From assembly GCA_963969495.1 (NCBI GenBank), contig OZ018337.1:79594648-79658647 (forward strand): DNA of 64,000 nt, in the 5' to 3' direction. Position 1 is the first letter of the stretch; each line of letters starts with the position of its first letter. The notes beneath the pieces were generated by a model. The model searched no databases and was not told the DNA's origin. It worked only from the letters and a program-made list of their open reading frames with translations. The translations under genes were made by a program, and so were the position numbers. Source of the stretch: Ceratothoa steindachneri. Taxonomy: Eukaryota; Arthropoda; Malacostraca; Isopoda; Cymothoidae. Shown here in pieces: positions 33,611 through 45,645 of the stretch.

Positions 33611-36600
33611 AAGAAGGTAGAGTGTGGTCAGAAAAAAAGAAAAGAATTGACCAGGAAGACGGAATTCAGTACCGTAAACTAGTTTTGCTGCAGAGCAGGC
33701 CAAATCCTCTTTCAAGGACGAACGAATACCCAAAAGAATCAAAGGTAACTTGTCCACCCAAGTGATATTGGGATCGGTGGAGCGTAAGCTTGCTTTGAGC
33801 GTCCGATGCAAACGTTCAACGGCCGAGTTGCTGTGGTGGTAGTAGCTTGTGGTACGAAGGCGAAAGGAACCAATAACTCTCATGAGTACATCCCATTGCT
33901 GGGACTCAAATTGACTACCACGGTCAGTCATGATCGTGGAAGGGACACCAAAACGAGCAACCTAGCCTGAGGTGAAGGCTTGAGTGATGGTGTATGCTTG
34001 GATGTCTGGAATAGCGACAACCTCTGGCCAATGAGTGAGACGGTTGATCATGGTAAGAAGATAGATGCAACTACGAGAGTAAGGCAGAGGGCCTACAAGA
34101 TCGACGTGAATGGCGCTAAAGCGGAACGAAGGCAGTGCAAAAGGAACCAGAGGAGTCTTTGTGTAGCGCTGAACCTTAGCACACTGGCAAGGCACACAAG
34201 AGCGGGTCCATTTGGCCACGTCGGCGTTCATACCTGGTCACACAAGATGTTGCGCAATGAGCTTGCGAGTAGCTTGCATGCCAAAATGAGAAAGACCATG
34301 CGTAAGTTTGGTCAAATGTGTGCCGAGAGTAAGCGAGAGGAATAATAGGACGAGGAAAGTCAGGCAATGAATAATTGACCAAGATACACCTGGAAAGACT
34401 GCCTGGTAAGTCGACCTCGCGAACGACGAGTTGAAAAGAGTGACGCCGTGTTTGCGTGTCTTTATCCTGTTCCTGAGCCAACGCTATTGTCGCATAGTCA
34501 ATGGGCGCGTGAGAGAATTGCGTGCCCGAAATGGAAGAAATGCGAGAAAGCGTGTCCGGTACGACGTTTGAAGAGCCGGGAACGTATTAAATGTCACTTG
34601 TAAGCTGCAATATGAAGTCTATATGACGAGCATCGACTGCAGAGTGCACGGAATAAATGCTATGAGAGGAAAGTGCACTAACCAATGGTTTGTGATCTGG
34701 GAAAACAGTAAATTCACGTCCTTCCAAGTATTGTCAGAAGTGACGGATGGAGAGAGATATCCCCAGCAGCTCTCGTGAAAAAGTGCTAGATCTCTTTTGA
34801 GAAGGAGTTACAGATTTTGAGAAGAACGAGAGAGGTGGCCATGAGTCACCAACCTTTTGTTGCAAGGTTGTACCTACATGGGTGGCTGACGCTTCCGAGG
34901 CAACGCCTATATGGGTCCCTGGGCAAGGATGGGCCAGTGAAACAGCGGGGGCCATAGCCTCTTTGGTGCGAGAAAAAGATTAGCACGCCTCGAAAAACCA
35001 TGACAGTGGAGAGTTCTTCTTGGTGATTGAGAGGGGGTGTAGAGTGGTTGCATTATTTTTTGAAACGTCGGGAATAAATCTATGGTAAATGTTAACCATT
35101 CCACAGAACCGACGAAGTTGCTTTAGTGAAGAAGGTCGAGGGAAATACCGAATAACAGCAACTTTATCCTCGAGAGAACGAATTCCGTCGGGAGAAACAT
35201 GATGTCCAAGTTCAGAGAGTTGTGCGACACCAAATAGGCACTTAGAAGTGTTGAGTACGATACCACACTCTTCAAGTCGAGCGAAAATCTGACGAAGGTG
35301 GGATAGATGCTCCTATAAAGACGAAGATGCTATCAAGAGGTCATCTATGTAGCAAAATACGAAAAGAAGACCTCTCAGAACCTGATCCATAAAACGTTGG
35401 AAAGTCTAACCACTGTTACGAAGAGCATAAGGCATTCGGCGCATGACGAAGGAATAAAATGGCGTAGTAATAGCTGTTTTTGTGATGTAATCTGGGTGAA
35501 TAGGGATCTGGTTGAAAGCACGAACCAGATCGAGTCGAGAAAGGATTCAACAACCGAAGAGAGCAGAGTTGAAGTCAAACATGTAGGGGAGTGGATATCT
35601 ATCGATGAGAGTACAGGCATTTAGTCGCCTGTAATCTCCTACAGCTCTGTACTCACCCGGAGTGGATTTGAGTACTAAATGAAGCGGAAAAGCTCAAGGA
35701 GAAGTAGAGGGGCTAGCTATGCCAGCTTCCACAATGAAGGTGAACTCTTGCTTCATTAAAACGAGTTTATCTGGGGCTAGTCGACGGGGCGGGAGAATAC
35801 AGGCCTTCCATCTGTCTCTATCTGGTGAACAACGGTGTGTTTAATAGGCCTGTCCTTTGAGGAAGGAATACTAAGGCCAGGAAATTCCTGTAGAAGGTGC
35901 TGAATTTGGGGATCGGTTGATGGAAAACGGACAGAGAGGAGAGAACTGTGCGACGGGAAAAATGAACCCGAAACTGTGAGTGAGGTAGTGCGATCGATAA
36001 GCTCGTGGTTACGAGAATCGACAAAAAGGTCGTGGGCAGAAAGAAAATATCGGCCCAAAATAGGAACGTCAACATCAGTAACAATAAATGTCTATCGAAA
36101 AACTCAACGGAGGCTGAGAGACAATTGAAGGATACGCCTTCCATAGGTCCTTATATCCGAGGAATTAGCGGCTTTAAGGACAAGATCAGTTTAAGAACAA
36201 GCTTGATCGTCCAGAGATGCTGGACTACTAACTATGAAAAGCCAGAAAGTGGGTCGTAAATGCGAAACGGTGGATCAACCTGAGTAAGTGAAGGAAGGGC
36301 AAAGGCGATAGACCCATTGATCACTTGCGTTTTCAGTTTAAAGTGGAATTGGAATTATTAGGATGAGAAGATTGAGGTTGGAATGGAGCATCATATTGAG
36401 AAGAGTGAATTGGTTGTTGAGGAGATGAAAGTGCTGGATGAGCGTTAGAAGAAGGAGGTAATGGTAGTAAATATGTGCAGGGCTGTAAGCGCTTTATGGC
36501 TTGGGCACCATATCTGTTGTAGTACTAACACCAATCAGTTGGTTGGATGAAAGTAACACTAGAAGTAGTACGACAGTTAGAAGGACGAAATTGCAAAGAA

Positions 36601-36880
36601 CGAGTATGTGATTTAGAATAGGGTGAGTGATAATATTGGCAAGGCTGTATACAGTGTACGGCGTTACCACCAAACTTCGCATGGTACCAGCATAGACTCT
36701 TTGGTTGAGATTGGGGAAGATTAGGTGGAGAGGAAAAGGCGGAAGGAGGATGAGTAAAGGAATGACGCGCCTCACCTCTTGTGCTGGTATATCCTCGTTG
36801 GTTTCGTCTTCGAGAGGACGAACGGCACCTGTCGTTCTATTCACCCCTGTGACTGTGCTCTCGCGTGGTCCCGCATTATC
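33611..36880 (-). pseudogene. Gypsy/Ty3 retrotransposon gag-pol, decayed
   Basis: Reading the minus strand from 36880: a Gag C terminus with LCWYHAKFGGNAVHCIQPC (about 36690-36630), the CCHC-less cysteine motif of some arthropod Gypsy Gags; a protease end with ILGRYFLSAHDLFVDSRNHE (about 36058-36000); the RT fingers and palm as VHQIETDGRPVFSRP, then the catalytic VFCYIDDLLIASSS (near 35365-35320); LNTSKCLFGVAQLSELGHHV; RRFCGMVNIYHRF; RNase H (34955-34734, FSKSVTPSQKRSSTFSRELL); the integrase zinc region CVPCQCAKVQR (about 34185) and catalytic core with HVDLVGPLP and MTDRGSQFESQQWDVL (33931 on), ending near LVYGTEFRLPG (about 33690-33660). All pol domains are in order, but with many stops and frameshifts. 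No LTRs are visible at either end: the left abuts a LINE, the right a Helitron-like copy. Confidence 0.88.
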
Positions 36881-36899
36881 ATCATCATCATCATCATCA
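36879..36899. repeat. (ATC)n microsatellite
   Basis: About seven ATC/TCA units run straight into the 5' end of the Helitron-like copy, whose first bases (TCACTAAC) continue the repeat. Confidence 0.9.
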
Positions 36900-37229
36900 C
36901 TAACTCTATAATTTAAGAAGGGGATTTTTTTTTAGTATTTGAATAATAATTTCATCTTAGTTTGGTTATGACTTATGGGTTTTTTATCAAAATTCCTTCT
37001 AATAATTCTTTTATAATATCAAAAAACAAAATGGTGAAGTTCAGAAAGAAATATAAATATCGAAATTTTGTGAATTTTTTAAAACCCAAAGAATTACAAA
37101 TGGTGAAGTTCAGAAAATTTATAAAAATTTAACCATGGCTGTTTTTTTTTAAGATTTTAAATTTTAATCTTAGTAGCGAAGCGCAAGCTGCCCCTCTAGG
37201 GGAGGGGGAGTGGCGAAGCCACTGCCTAG
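36897..37229 (+). mobile_element. Helitron-like repeat, copy 5 (best-preserved ends)
   Basis: Begins TCACTAACTCTATAATTTAA after an A. It ends with a perfect hairpin GTGGC-GAA-GCCAC (37210-37222), seven bases later CTAG (37226-37229), then T. Insertion between A and T, a 5' TC and a 3' CTRR preceded by a hairpin match Helitron ends. It is non-coding and has an internal partial duplication of GGTGAAGTTCAGAAA (near 37032 and 37101). Confidence 0.65.
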
Positions 37230-38540
37230 TAGAAAAATAAACAAAACTCATTAATGAAATGTTGGAGATTTGAACTTGCGTCATCAAGCGCTTCTTGCTT
37301 CTCTGGCTAATGGTCTAACCTCAATGGCCGGAAACGTGAGAATGAGATTGAAAGCGCAGCTGCGAATTACCGCCACTCCAATGACGGACATGGTGTTATT
37401 TAAATATTTTCACGGTTATTATGAATTCTGTGTTGGAATGAGATTATTTAAAAAAAAACCTGGTCACAGTGTGCGTTATTTTGAGTAAAGAGGAGTCGGA
37501 AGAATCCAAAATGTGAAATAGAATGGAAATATTTGCTCAGCTATACGATATACTCCACTTAGAAATAAAAATGATTTGTCCACAGAATTCCTATGTAACG
37601 TACCATGTCTATTTTATTTTTCTTCAAGCTTCTGCAATATCCAAAAATATGATTGACATAATATTGTAGCCCAATCTGCCATACTCATAAATCATATATG
37701 CATTTTCATTATTTATTTACATTAAAGTGATTTTGAGATCTACGTATGTATGTATGTGTCTCATAATTTTGCTCAATGTTTAGTAATAAATCAAGGAAAG
37801 GTGATAAATCCTGAAACAGTGCTAGTGTCTTGTGTTTGTTATGAATGCATGATCCCTCAAGCAGGTCCTCGTTTGGGGCCAAACCCTAGAAGGACATCTC
37901 ATATGTTATTCACTTACGACCTCTGCTTTAATTTCGAGAATTAAATGCATCAAATGAAACCCGAATGATGCAACTTTCGTATGACTATGAATTTTCCATT
38001 TTAGCCTTGAATATTTGATTTTTGATCCGAAAATTCTGCTAATTAGCTTTGATTTTCCATTCTCCATTCGGTGCCCCCATTTCCCGCTAATTCCCATCCG
38101 TCCTTCGCTTCTTTAAGTCGCCAATTAACCGAGTCTCGGAAATGTGCACAAATCTGTTTTAAGGTATTATTAATAGAAAGGTCGAAAGCTCCAAGTGAAC
38201 GTCCCTCTCTTTTCGAAGGGGTCAAATCTAAGAATAAATTTCAGCTTATTCAAAGGTGGGGAATCCTTTAATCGGATGCTGACAATTTGTCTTTGTGTAT
38301 CAAACTTGGTCCCCTTCAGTAAAGAGAGAGAGAGAGAGAGAGTGATTGCTCACAGAGAGCAGAAATGTTATAGAAAAGGTAAAATAAATGAAAGGGAGTT
38401 CTGAGCGAAGTAAATGAGGAATACTAAAATAGATATATATCACATTGGGATAGGTAGATAGACAGAGGCGAAGAATGATAGGCTGTCAGATCCCCCTCTC
38501 CTTTCTGACTGACATATTTTGCAAAAGTCTCCAGCAATTT
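37230..38540. other. Unassigned stretch with (GA)n at 38322-38342
   Basis: No coding sequence recognised. A short (AG)n tract lies at 38322-38342 and a GTAT(GTAT)n run at 37744-37755. Confidence 0.35.
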
Positions 38541-39545
38541 GGGCTGAAATAATGAGTTATCTCCTAGAGAGGCAGAGCATTATGAATTTGAGAGATGATG
38601 ACCTAACTCGTAGAGAAATTGCAAAAAAGGTACGAGTTTCCTATACTGCTATCCGCTCCGGTGTCAAGAGATATGACGAAACTGGTTAAAATAAGCACAT
38701 GACTCGCTCAGAGTGCCTTAGTAAGATCACCTAATCTTAAAAAGGTCTATCCGACTCACCAATCTTAGAAACACTCGTATGACCACAACTGAAATCCCTG
38801 CAGAAGTTATTGAAGCCGGCGGAATGGCTGTCTAAACTCCAATAGTGAAGAGAAGGCTCTTGGAAATGGGCTTAAAAGACAAGTGTGCACCAGGGACACC
38901 TCTGTTGCATCCATTAAATAGGAGAAAGTGACTGGTATGGGCCAAAAACATACAAAATTGTCCAATTGATCAATGATAATGTGTGCTCTGGACAGATGCA
39001 TCGAAGAGTGAGATATTCGGCTCACGACGAAGAGATATCGTATGGAACAGAACTGGTGAAGCGATGAATTATGGCTGCATTATACCACCTGCTGTAGAAA
39101 ACGGCCATGGAGTGTAATGGTTTGGGAAAACCTAAGCAAAAATTTATATCACTCAACTTTACAGCGTGATGTAATTGTGTCAGTTAGACGTCTGTTTTGA
39201 GGAAATTTCATCGTGCAGCAAGATCGTAATGATGTCAAACATAGTTCCAAATTGTATTAGAATTAACTCTTGAGCAAACTGCAATAAAATGAACTGACTT
39301 TAATGGAATGGCTACTTCAGTCTCCGACTGCAAACCAATAGAGCTCTTGCTAGATCAATTGGATCGTCGGGTAAACTCCGTACAACCAACAGATATGGAA
39401 GCCCTTTGAATGTTCTTGCAAGAATGGTAAAATCCATTTGGAAGAAAGTATTACGGATCCACGTAAATAAAAACATATCTGACTGTTAATACAGAAGACA
39501 TCGAAAAGCTGGTGAAACTCTCCTTCCAAAATTAATATACTTACT
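38541..39545 (+). pseudogene. Tc1-like transposase pseudogene, near full length
   Basis: Full-length layout of a Tc1 transposase with scattered stops. N-terminal HTH: REIAKKVRVSYTAIRSGVKR followed by YDETG (38617-38685). Second domain: SIRLTNLRNTRMTTTEIP (38750-38802). Then TPIVKRRLLEMGLKDKCA (38837-38890), LLHPLNRRKRLVWAKN-like (38903-38950), and the first catalytic segment LWTDASKSEIFGSRRRD (38986-39037; relatives have (S)DES, here TDAS). VEN(G)HGVMVW and a worn QQDRND (second Asp, about 39218) follow. The end is too decayed to show NPIENLW clearly (SPTANQ*SSC). Inactive. Terminal repeats were not resolved. Confidence 0.82.
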
Positions 39546-40769
39546 GTAAAGTGCAATGGAGTAAGCTTATTTTTAAGGGTTTAGCCATTTGCTAATAGTA
39601 AGGAAAAATGTTTCGAATCGATGGAATAATGATAAAATAATTTAACTTTGCTATTTTGATAGAAAACTTCTACCATCAAAAGCATTTGGCCTAAGTAGTG
39701 AAGAAATGGTTTGAAGGTTCCAAAAATTAATGTTAGGAAATATACATCACAGAACCCAGTCTTGAATCCCAAAAGGAAATAAGTATACGGTATTAAAAAT
39801 GCATCAAAGAAACAAAAAAAATAAGGAACTGCGGACATATTGTAGAAAGGATTAAAGTAAAAGGTCTAATGACAACTTCTGGAAAAAAAATCTATAACAA
39901 AGGTTTGAAAGCTAGAATTTCTAACAAAGGGAATGCATCCAAATATTAATTATTATCTTTTATGTATATGTAAATGTTTGCTTTCTGTTCAATTTTATAA
40001 TGTTGCTCAAATAAATTCCTTGGGGTCTATATTGCTCTAGGAATGAATTTACAACAGGTACTCTATCACGAAAATGATTCAAATATTAATACACTAAAAA
40101 ATTCAAAATTCCCCACCAGTAATGCATTTAAACCTAGGCTACAAACTGTAAATAAGGGAGGAATGGAAGGATATTTCTAAAAAATATATCACGAGGCATT
40201 ATTAAAAATTCCTTTTATTCTCACGTAAACACCTTATGGACAAAGTAGTCAGCAGCCTTTAGGGGGACAAATAAAGGGTAAAGCCTATTTCCTCCTCAAA
40301 ATCATATTTGCTCGTTTAAGCCAAGGAAGGGAAAGAAACCCTTTTTACAATCGATGATTGACAAGAGCCATGTTCTTTCTCTTCCCCCCTTTGTTTTTCT
40401 CTCGTTCTCACATGCAAACTGACAGAGGCATGGTAAGGGAGTTTCCCAATAATGACGGCAAATTTTCATCTGTCTAAGGAATAATTGTAGATATAAGGTT
40501 TTAATCCTTATAACGGAGAATATAAATTAATATGTTTTCTTTGAGCAATTTTCAGGATTTAAATGCAAGGATGGGCTCGCTAAACACAAGACACATTTAA
40601 ACCTCAAATCCGGCCTCTTTTTGAAGAACTCTGGTTCTTAAAGGAGAGTCTTGGCTTAGTGTGTTCATAATTTTGACATCCAATCTTTCCTTCTAAAGCG
40701 AGTTCTGGCAAACTCCGTCCTGCAATCTAGATCCGCCGCGAAGGCCTTTCGTCCAGCCCGCCAGCCTGC
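39546..40769. other. Unassigned AT-rich stretch
   Basis: Nothing recognised. Confidence 0.4.
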
Positions 40770-41640
40770 TCGGCATTAGTATTGCACCGGTCCATGAGCC
40801 CCAAGCAACCCCCCCTCCTCCACCAGATGGATCACTTCTCCGACCCGCGATGGCTTGTTCCCCTGGTGCTGTTCACTGATATTATTACTTTGCCCCATAA
40901 TCCCCTCAACATGAAATTTCTATGCAAAGGCCGTCTCGTGACAGACAAAAACAACCACATCACAGCTTTCGAGGTTAAGCTGCGCTTATGGGAGGCTCAA
41001 ATGACAGCAGGTCATTTTATGCATTCTCTCCGCCTTACTGCAGGTGCCCATGAACACTTGCGTTGAGTGTCCTCGTCTCTGTGCGGGAGAAATTTTCCCT
41101 GAGGTCATCAGAAGGAAAGTCACTGGTTGCGGACTTCAAGTTGTTCACCACCGCCTGCCCCACTGCAGATGGAGTTGGTAGACATACAATGCAACGATCA
41201 CCTAAAGATGAACAGCCGCGCCTCTTTCCCACCTTCCTTCTTCCGGGACCTCGTCGTCCCTCCCAACATGTTTTCAAAATACATTGCTGATTTTCAACGC
41301 ATCGTGGCTATGTTTGGCAGCACCTACTTTTGCGAACAGCTCTTCTTCAAAATGAAGTACAATAGTCTAGCAATCTCTCCCAGCTCGCCAACCCCAACCT
41401 CAACGACGTTGTCTACCTCATCCAAAGAGCCAGATAATGCATCACTTCTACATGGAAAGCAATCCTCACATTCTTTCTCAAATATTTGCATGTTTTCAAT
41501 AAAATTCTTGTATGTAGTCGCTTAGAGGTTGTCTTTTGTCTCTCCGGACCAAGAATTGCTCCCGAAAGTCTTATCGATCAACTACTCTGAAATGTTTGCT
41601 CACCCATCTTCGAAAACCTTCATTTTTTTTGTTTATTACC
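40770..41640 (+). pseudogene. hAT transposase, GTF2IRD2-like lineage, C-terminal half
   Basis: Remnant of the hAT-type transposase lineage also found in vertebrate GTF2IRD2 and related host genes. The first block, FSDPRWLVPLVLFTDIITLP through ITAFEVKLRLWEAQM (about 40835-41005), matches the AFDPRWL...H-LN.LN...K.KLRLWE region. After a shift: MELVDIQCNDHLKMN (41168-41212). Then FGSTYFCEQLFFKMKYN (41310-41360), the hAT dimerisation motif (usually FGST..CE..FS.MK). A final part in another frame (LNDVVYLIQRARY, about 41410) completes the C terminus. Catalytic N-terminal half absent. Confidence 0.78.
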
Positions 41641-41774
41641 ATTAAGAAAACAAAGCTAAATAATTAAGTTATATATTTTATTATTCTAAATAATCTAACA
41701 TTGTACGTATTTTAAATATATTTATAATTATTCAAGAATCTCATGCGTCTGTGAAACGCAAATTGAGATTTAGA

Positions 41775-42190
41775 TTTATTAGTGGGTGTTTAGAGATATA
41801 TTAGTGAATGTTTAGAGATGTAAATGTTTAAAGATGTATTAGTGAATGTTTAGAGATGTATTAGTGGAAGTTTAGAGATGTATTAGTGAATGTTTAGAGA
41901 TGTATCAGTAGATGTTTAGATATGCATTTGTAGATGTTTAAAGACATATAAGTGGATGTTTATAGATATGATAGTGGATGTTTAGAGATGTATTAATGGA
42001 TATTTAGAGTTATATTAGTGGATGTTTAGATATGTATCAATGGAAGTTTAGAGATACATATATTAATGGATGTTTATTGATATATTAGTGGAAGCTTAGC
42101 TATGTATTAGTTGATATTTAGAGATGTATTAGTGAATGTTTAGAGAGGTATTAGTTGATGTTTAGAGATGTATTAGTGGATGTTTAATAA
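41775..42190. repeat. 22-bp minisatellite, ~19 copies
   Basis: Degenerate tandem units near AGTGGATGTTTAGAGATGTATT with occasional insertions of a few bases. It is purine/T-rich and non-coding. Confidence 0.93.
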
Positions 42191-44213
42191 AATAATTTAT
42201 CGTTAACGCAGTAGAAGTGAGCCATATTTTACCTTAAGCGTCTCAATTTCGTTCATATATAAGAAGACAATTGAGTTACATTAGCCACCTTGAAACCTAG
42301 AAAGACATATTTAGCCCTCCCTACCTTATATTTAAATCTGCATCATAAGGAAATTATATTGTAGGGAAAGGGGACACCAAGAAGAATATCCACATCATTT
42401 GTTTCTTGAATTCCTTCCCTCCCTATGTCTCCTAAGTATAACCCCACGTAGAGTGAGCCCTGTATCCAAGGAGAAAAATAAAAGAAGAAAGAATTTGAAT
42501 ATCGGGCAGCGCCTCACAGATGTAGTTAAGCGGGGCGCTAAAGACTTTCACCTGGCCGATGAAATTTTAATCTCCGTAGTCGGGAAAAGGATAGCCGAAA
42601 GCTCCCACTCACATCGTTGGAGACGATTGAGACCGGTATAGGGCGACAAAAGCTAATCCCTCGAGGCGCCGGAAGCTTTCTTACAGACGTCTGTGCCTTC
42701 AAGCAAACGAGCGCCAGAAAAATGGTAGTCATATAAATACCCTGGGTTTTCAAAGATCGGCAGATTGAGTTTGAAATCTCGTCGTCTTCGGTTTAGATCG
42801 TGTGTCTGTTTCCCCAAGTCCCTGGTATTCGCTTTTGTGAAAGCTTACTCTGTTCAGAGCAAGCCTCGAATCATCGCTTCATCCCCAAAGGACTGGCCTA
42901 GATTCATCTCGTCTCACCTGCCCTCCCTCCCCCCCCCCCACACTTAAGGATCTCCAGTTTCCCGTGTGAGATTTCGCCCGAAGCGCGTCAGAGTCTCGAA
43001 TTTTGGAGGTTGCACTTCTATGTAGCAAAGGTGCTATCGTCCGTCCTTAGGAAGGATCGTAAACTCGTCTTCTGCCCCCCCCCCCCTTCCTCCTTCATCC
43101 TCTTCACCATCAGAATATTCGGCCGAGAATCACGACCATTTTCCGTCTCCATTTCCCCGCGCCGACTCACTAAAGGATTTCCTTTTCTAGAGGTGACTCT
43201 CTTTAAGTTAAAACGACCTTTGTTTGCATCTCCCGTTAATCGACCCGCTGTCCGACTATTAAATATTCCTTCGTATAATTGATTTATAATATCCCATTTA
43301 AAAGCTAATCAACAAGTAATTAACGTTAGCCGATGGCCATTTTTTTATAGTCTTTCAATATTATCCTTATTTACATTTCCTATATTTCCCATGTGTATAT
43401 ATATATATTAACTAGTGACTTATTAAAATTATATTTTTAGTTTACACTCTTTAAATATATCCTTGAACTGTAACTTGGTAAACTCATTAAACACTATCGG
43501 CCCCTGTATTAAAATCGCACTCTTATACCTCGTAATCAACGGATTACTAAGTGAACGTACTTGTACGTAGCGAAGGACGCGTACGTACATTAGAGGATAT
43601 ATGCGTATATAACTGTATATATACATATTCTCATGGCTTTTATTTGTTTCCTCCCAACCAATAAATACATATATGTATATATAGACGTATTGTCTGGGGA
43701 GGTGACCTATTCCTCGACATATATGGTTGCCTACTGTGTCATTTTCCTTGTGTCTAAAAATTTATAAAGATGCTGGGCAAAATTGGAATGTTTATGGAAC
43801 TTAAAGAATGGACACAGGAATTGTCTAGAAACCGGTTTGTCCTTTTTCCATTCCATAGGAAGCGAATAGACCACCAGATCGTTCCAAAATCCTACAATGA
43901 AACCTCAACCAAACAGACAGATCAATAAAGCGAAGGGTGAATATTGTATTTCAAGCAAGGGTATATTCTTCTACTAACCATATCAGTGCACATTTCAGCT
44001 ATTTTAGTGATCACAATAGCCTCTTCCTATTCCATAAGGAAGCTTGTTTTCATATATCAAAGGCGCCTTCGTTGGTTTTCCTCTAGCTCTGCATTAAAAG
44101 ATTAGGATCGAAGAGTATCTCAGATGACTCTCCTTTTGCACGATCGCACAAAAGCAATTAAGATGAGGTCGCCTCCTTCCCTGTTGGCTGGACTCAAGCC
44201 TTAATTGCTTATA
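42191..44213. other. Unassigned, with a GC-richer island
   Basis: Between about 42400 and 43280 the base composition rises and several open frames appear (for example 42399-42641 and 43010-43282 on plus). None shows a known motif. A TATAAATA at about 42732 has no supported transcript. C tracts occur at about 42930 and 43076. The rest is AT-rich. Confidence 0.25.
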
Positions 44214-44477
44214 CAGTACCGTTCAAAATTAGAGGACATAATACTAAAGACCATATATTCTTGAAAATACTCGTTTAATATGAATGAAAATTGCCCAAAA
44301 TATGATTTGAATTTTGTTTTTGATAGTTTATAAGTTTCATTTCATAGAGAAGTATATAAAAAAAAATTACAGGAGGAAAATAATGCGTATTTGAAGAAAG
44401 GTTGCGTCTAAAACTAGAGAACGATGTGTATAAATGCAGTCCAAAACAGAAAACTAAATGATTATCTCCTAGACAAT

Positions 44478-45560
44478 GGAGCAAAATATTAATAAGAAGT
44501 ATTCAGGCCTTTGTTCTGAATCACTTGAGCACATCTTCGACAGCAGGATTTCCTCATTTTGTCGCATTCTTCGGCAATGATTTTATTCCATTCTTCTTCT
44601 ATCGTTGCCAGAGATCTTCAACATTCGACGGGTTTCTACCCATGACTTTCTCATCTTCCAAAGGTTTTCTATCGAATTTAACCCAGGGCTCTGCGCAGAC
44701 AATTTCATTACGTTAATATTTTCAGCACCCCAGAACTGTTTCACCCTCTTTACCCAACATTAAAACAGACCCACGTATTTCCAATGTTCTGAGAGAGGAA
44801 ACCATATGTTCCTGAATTAAATTATTGGTTACTTTCCTATTATCGACATCCAATTTATTTTTAGTTATATATTTTTATACAAAATGATTAAGTTAGGTTA
44901 CGTTAGTTTGATTTTTTTTTAATTAATGGTATTTTGTGTAATAAATATTTTCTATGATAGCTTTATTTTAACGACCTAACTTAACTTAGTCATTTAGTAA
45001 AAAAAAATAACTAGATAAAAAATACTTTAGTAACAAAAATTGGCCGTCGATAAAGGGAAAGTTCTGATTCTTGTATAGGCCAGCGCTTACTCTGCTGCGT
45101 AAACGGAAGAGCGGACAAAATTCAGCGATTATAAATACGCCCCTTACCATACCCCCCATCCCACATTAAAATAACCGTCTTCTCTGTACATGTGTGATTC
45201 AATCCTTCACCTTTACGACGCGTTACATGCAGCTTCCCATTCGATCCAAGCAAATGAAATTTGCTTTAGTTGTTGAAAAACACTTTCCACTTTTCAGCAC
45301 TCCACAGGAGATGCTCAGTAACGAAGGACAACCTAGCCGCTTTATTATTTTTACTTAGGAGTGGTATCTTAGCAGGCGGGGGGGTGTTATGAATCCCAGC
45401 TCTTTCAAGAGAGGTGAGACAGGTTGGCGAGAGATATTCAGGTTCAGGTTCTTAGCAACTAGACATGAAATACCGACTGCGGCCTCAAATCGGTCCTTCA
45501 TCGACATCTGGTGCGTCCTGCGATCTTCCCTTATAGTTCCCTCATAGGAAGACCCGTTAT
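44478..45560 (-). pseudogene. Tc1-like transposase, interrupted
   Basis: From about 45560 down the minus strand: an HTH tail with EAAVGISCLVAKNLNLNIS, then KNNKAARLSFVTEHLLW (about 45345-45295), and the catalytic block EKWKVFFNN...SKFHLLGSNGKLHV (about 45290-45235), corresponding to the first catalytic DES of Tc1. Then a nested foldback occupies the middle. Below 44760 it resumes with worn LNSIENLWKM, then RNPSNVEDLWQR (about 44650-44610) and KNATK*GNPAVEDVLK-like codons whose sister frame reads CDKMRKSCCRRCAQVIQNKG (about 44570-44510). Stops and shifts make it inactive. Confidence 0.83.
44829..45067. mobile_element. Foldback/MITE nested inside the Tc1 element
   Basis: Left arm: TACTTTCCTATTATCGACAT, CCAATTTATTTTTAGTTA, ATGATTAAGTTAGGTTACGT. 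Right arm, inverted: GTTAGGTCG..., AAATGACTAAGTTAAG, AGTTATTTTTTTTT, GGCCAATTTTTGTTAC, ACTTTCCCTTTATCGACG. The arms pair over roughly 90 bases with small indels around a ~70-base centre (TTTGATTTTTTTTTAATTAA...). It interrupts the Tc1 transposase reading. Confidence 0.65.
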
Positions 45561-45645
45561 TTTGTCTGACTTTCAGGACCTGGTATCATTATGGTTAAGT
45601 AAATGTAGTTTTGGGTATTTTGTTCTCTAGTTTTGGACAGTACTG

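Larger units (their letters stand above)
44214..45645 (-). mobile_element. Tc1-like element with intact terminal repeats
   Basis: The ends are inverted repeats CAGTACCGTTCAAAATTAGA (left) and, reverse complemented, CAGTACTGTCCAAAACTAGA (right), agreeing at about 21 of the first 25 bases. TA lies at 44212-44213 and 45646-45647. Length 1432 bp. The element holds a decayed minus-strand transposase and a nested foldback. Confidence 0.92.

Noticed and set aside
34176..34481. Several 60-120 codon frames across 33.9-36.3 kb on both strands
   Set aside because: They are alternate frames of the decayed Gypsy pol; only those matching protease, RT, RNase H or integrase were kept.
37262..37345. A tRNA-like segment (minus strand with GCAAGTTCAAATCTCC resembling a B box)
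   Set aside because: I could not draw a consistent cloverleaf with matching acceptor arms, so a tRNA or tRNA-derived SINE is not supported.
42730..42740. TATAAATA as a host gene promoter in the GC-richer island
   Set aside because: A single AT-rich motif with no supported downstream gene is expected by chance.
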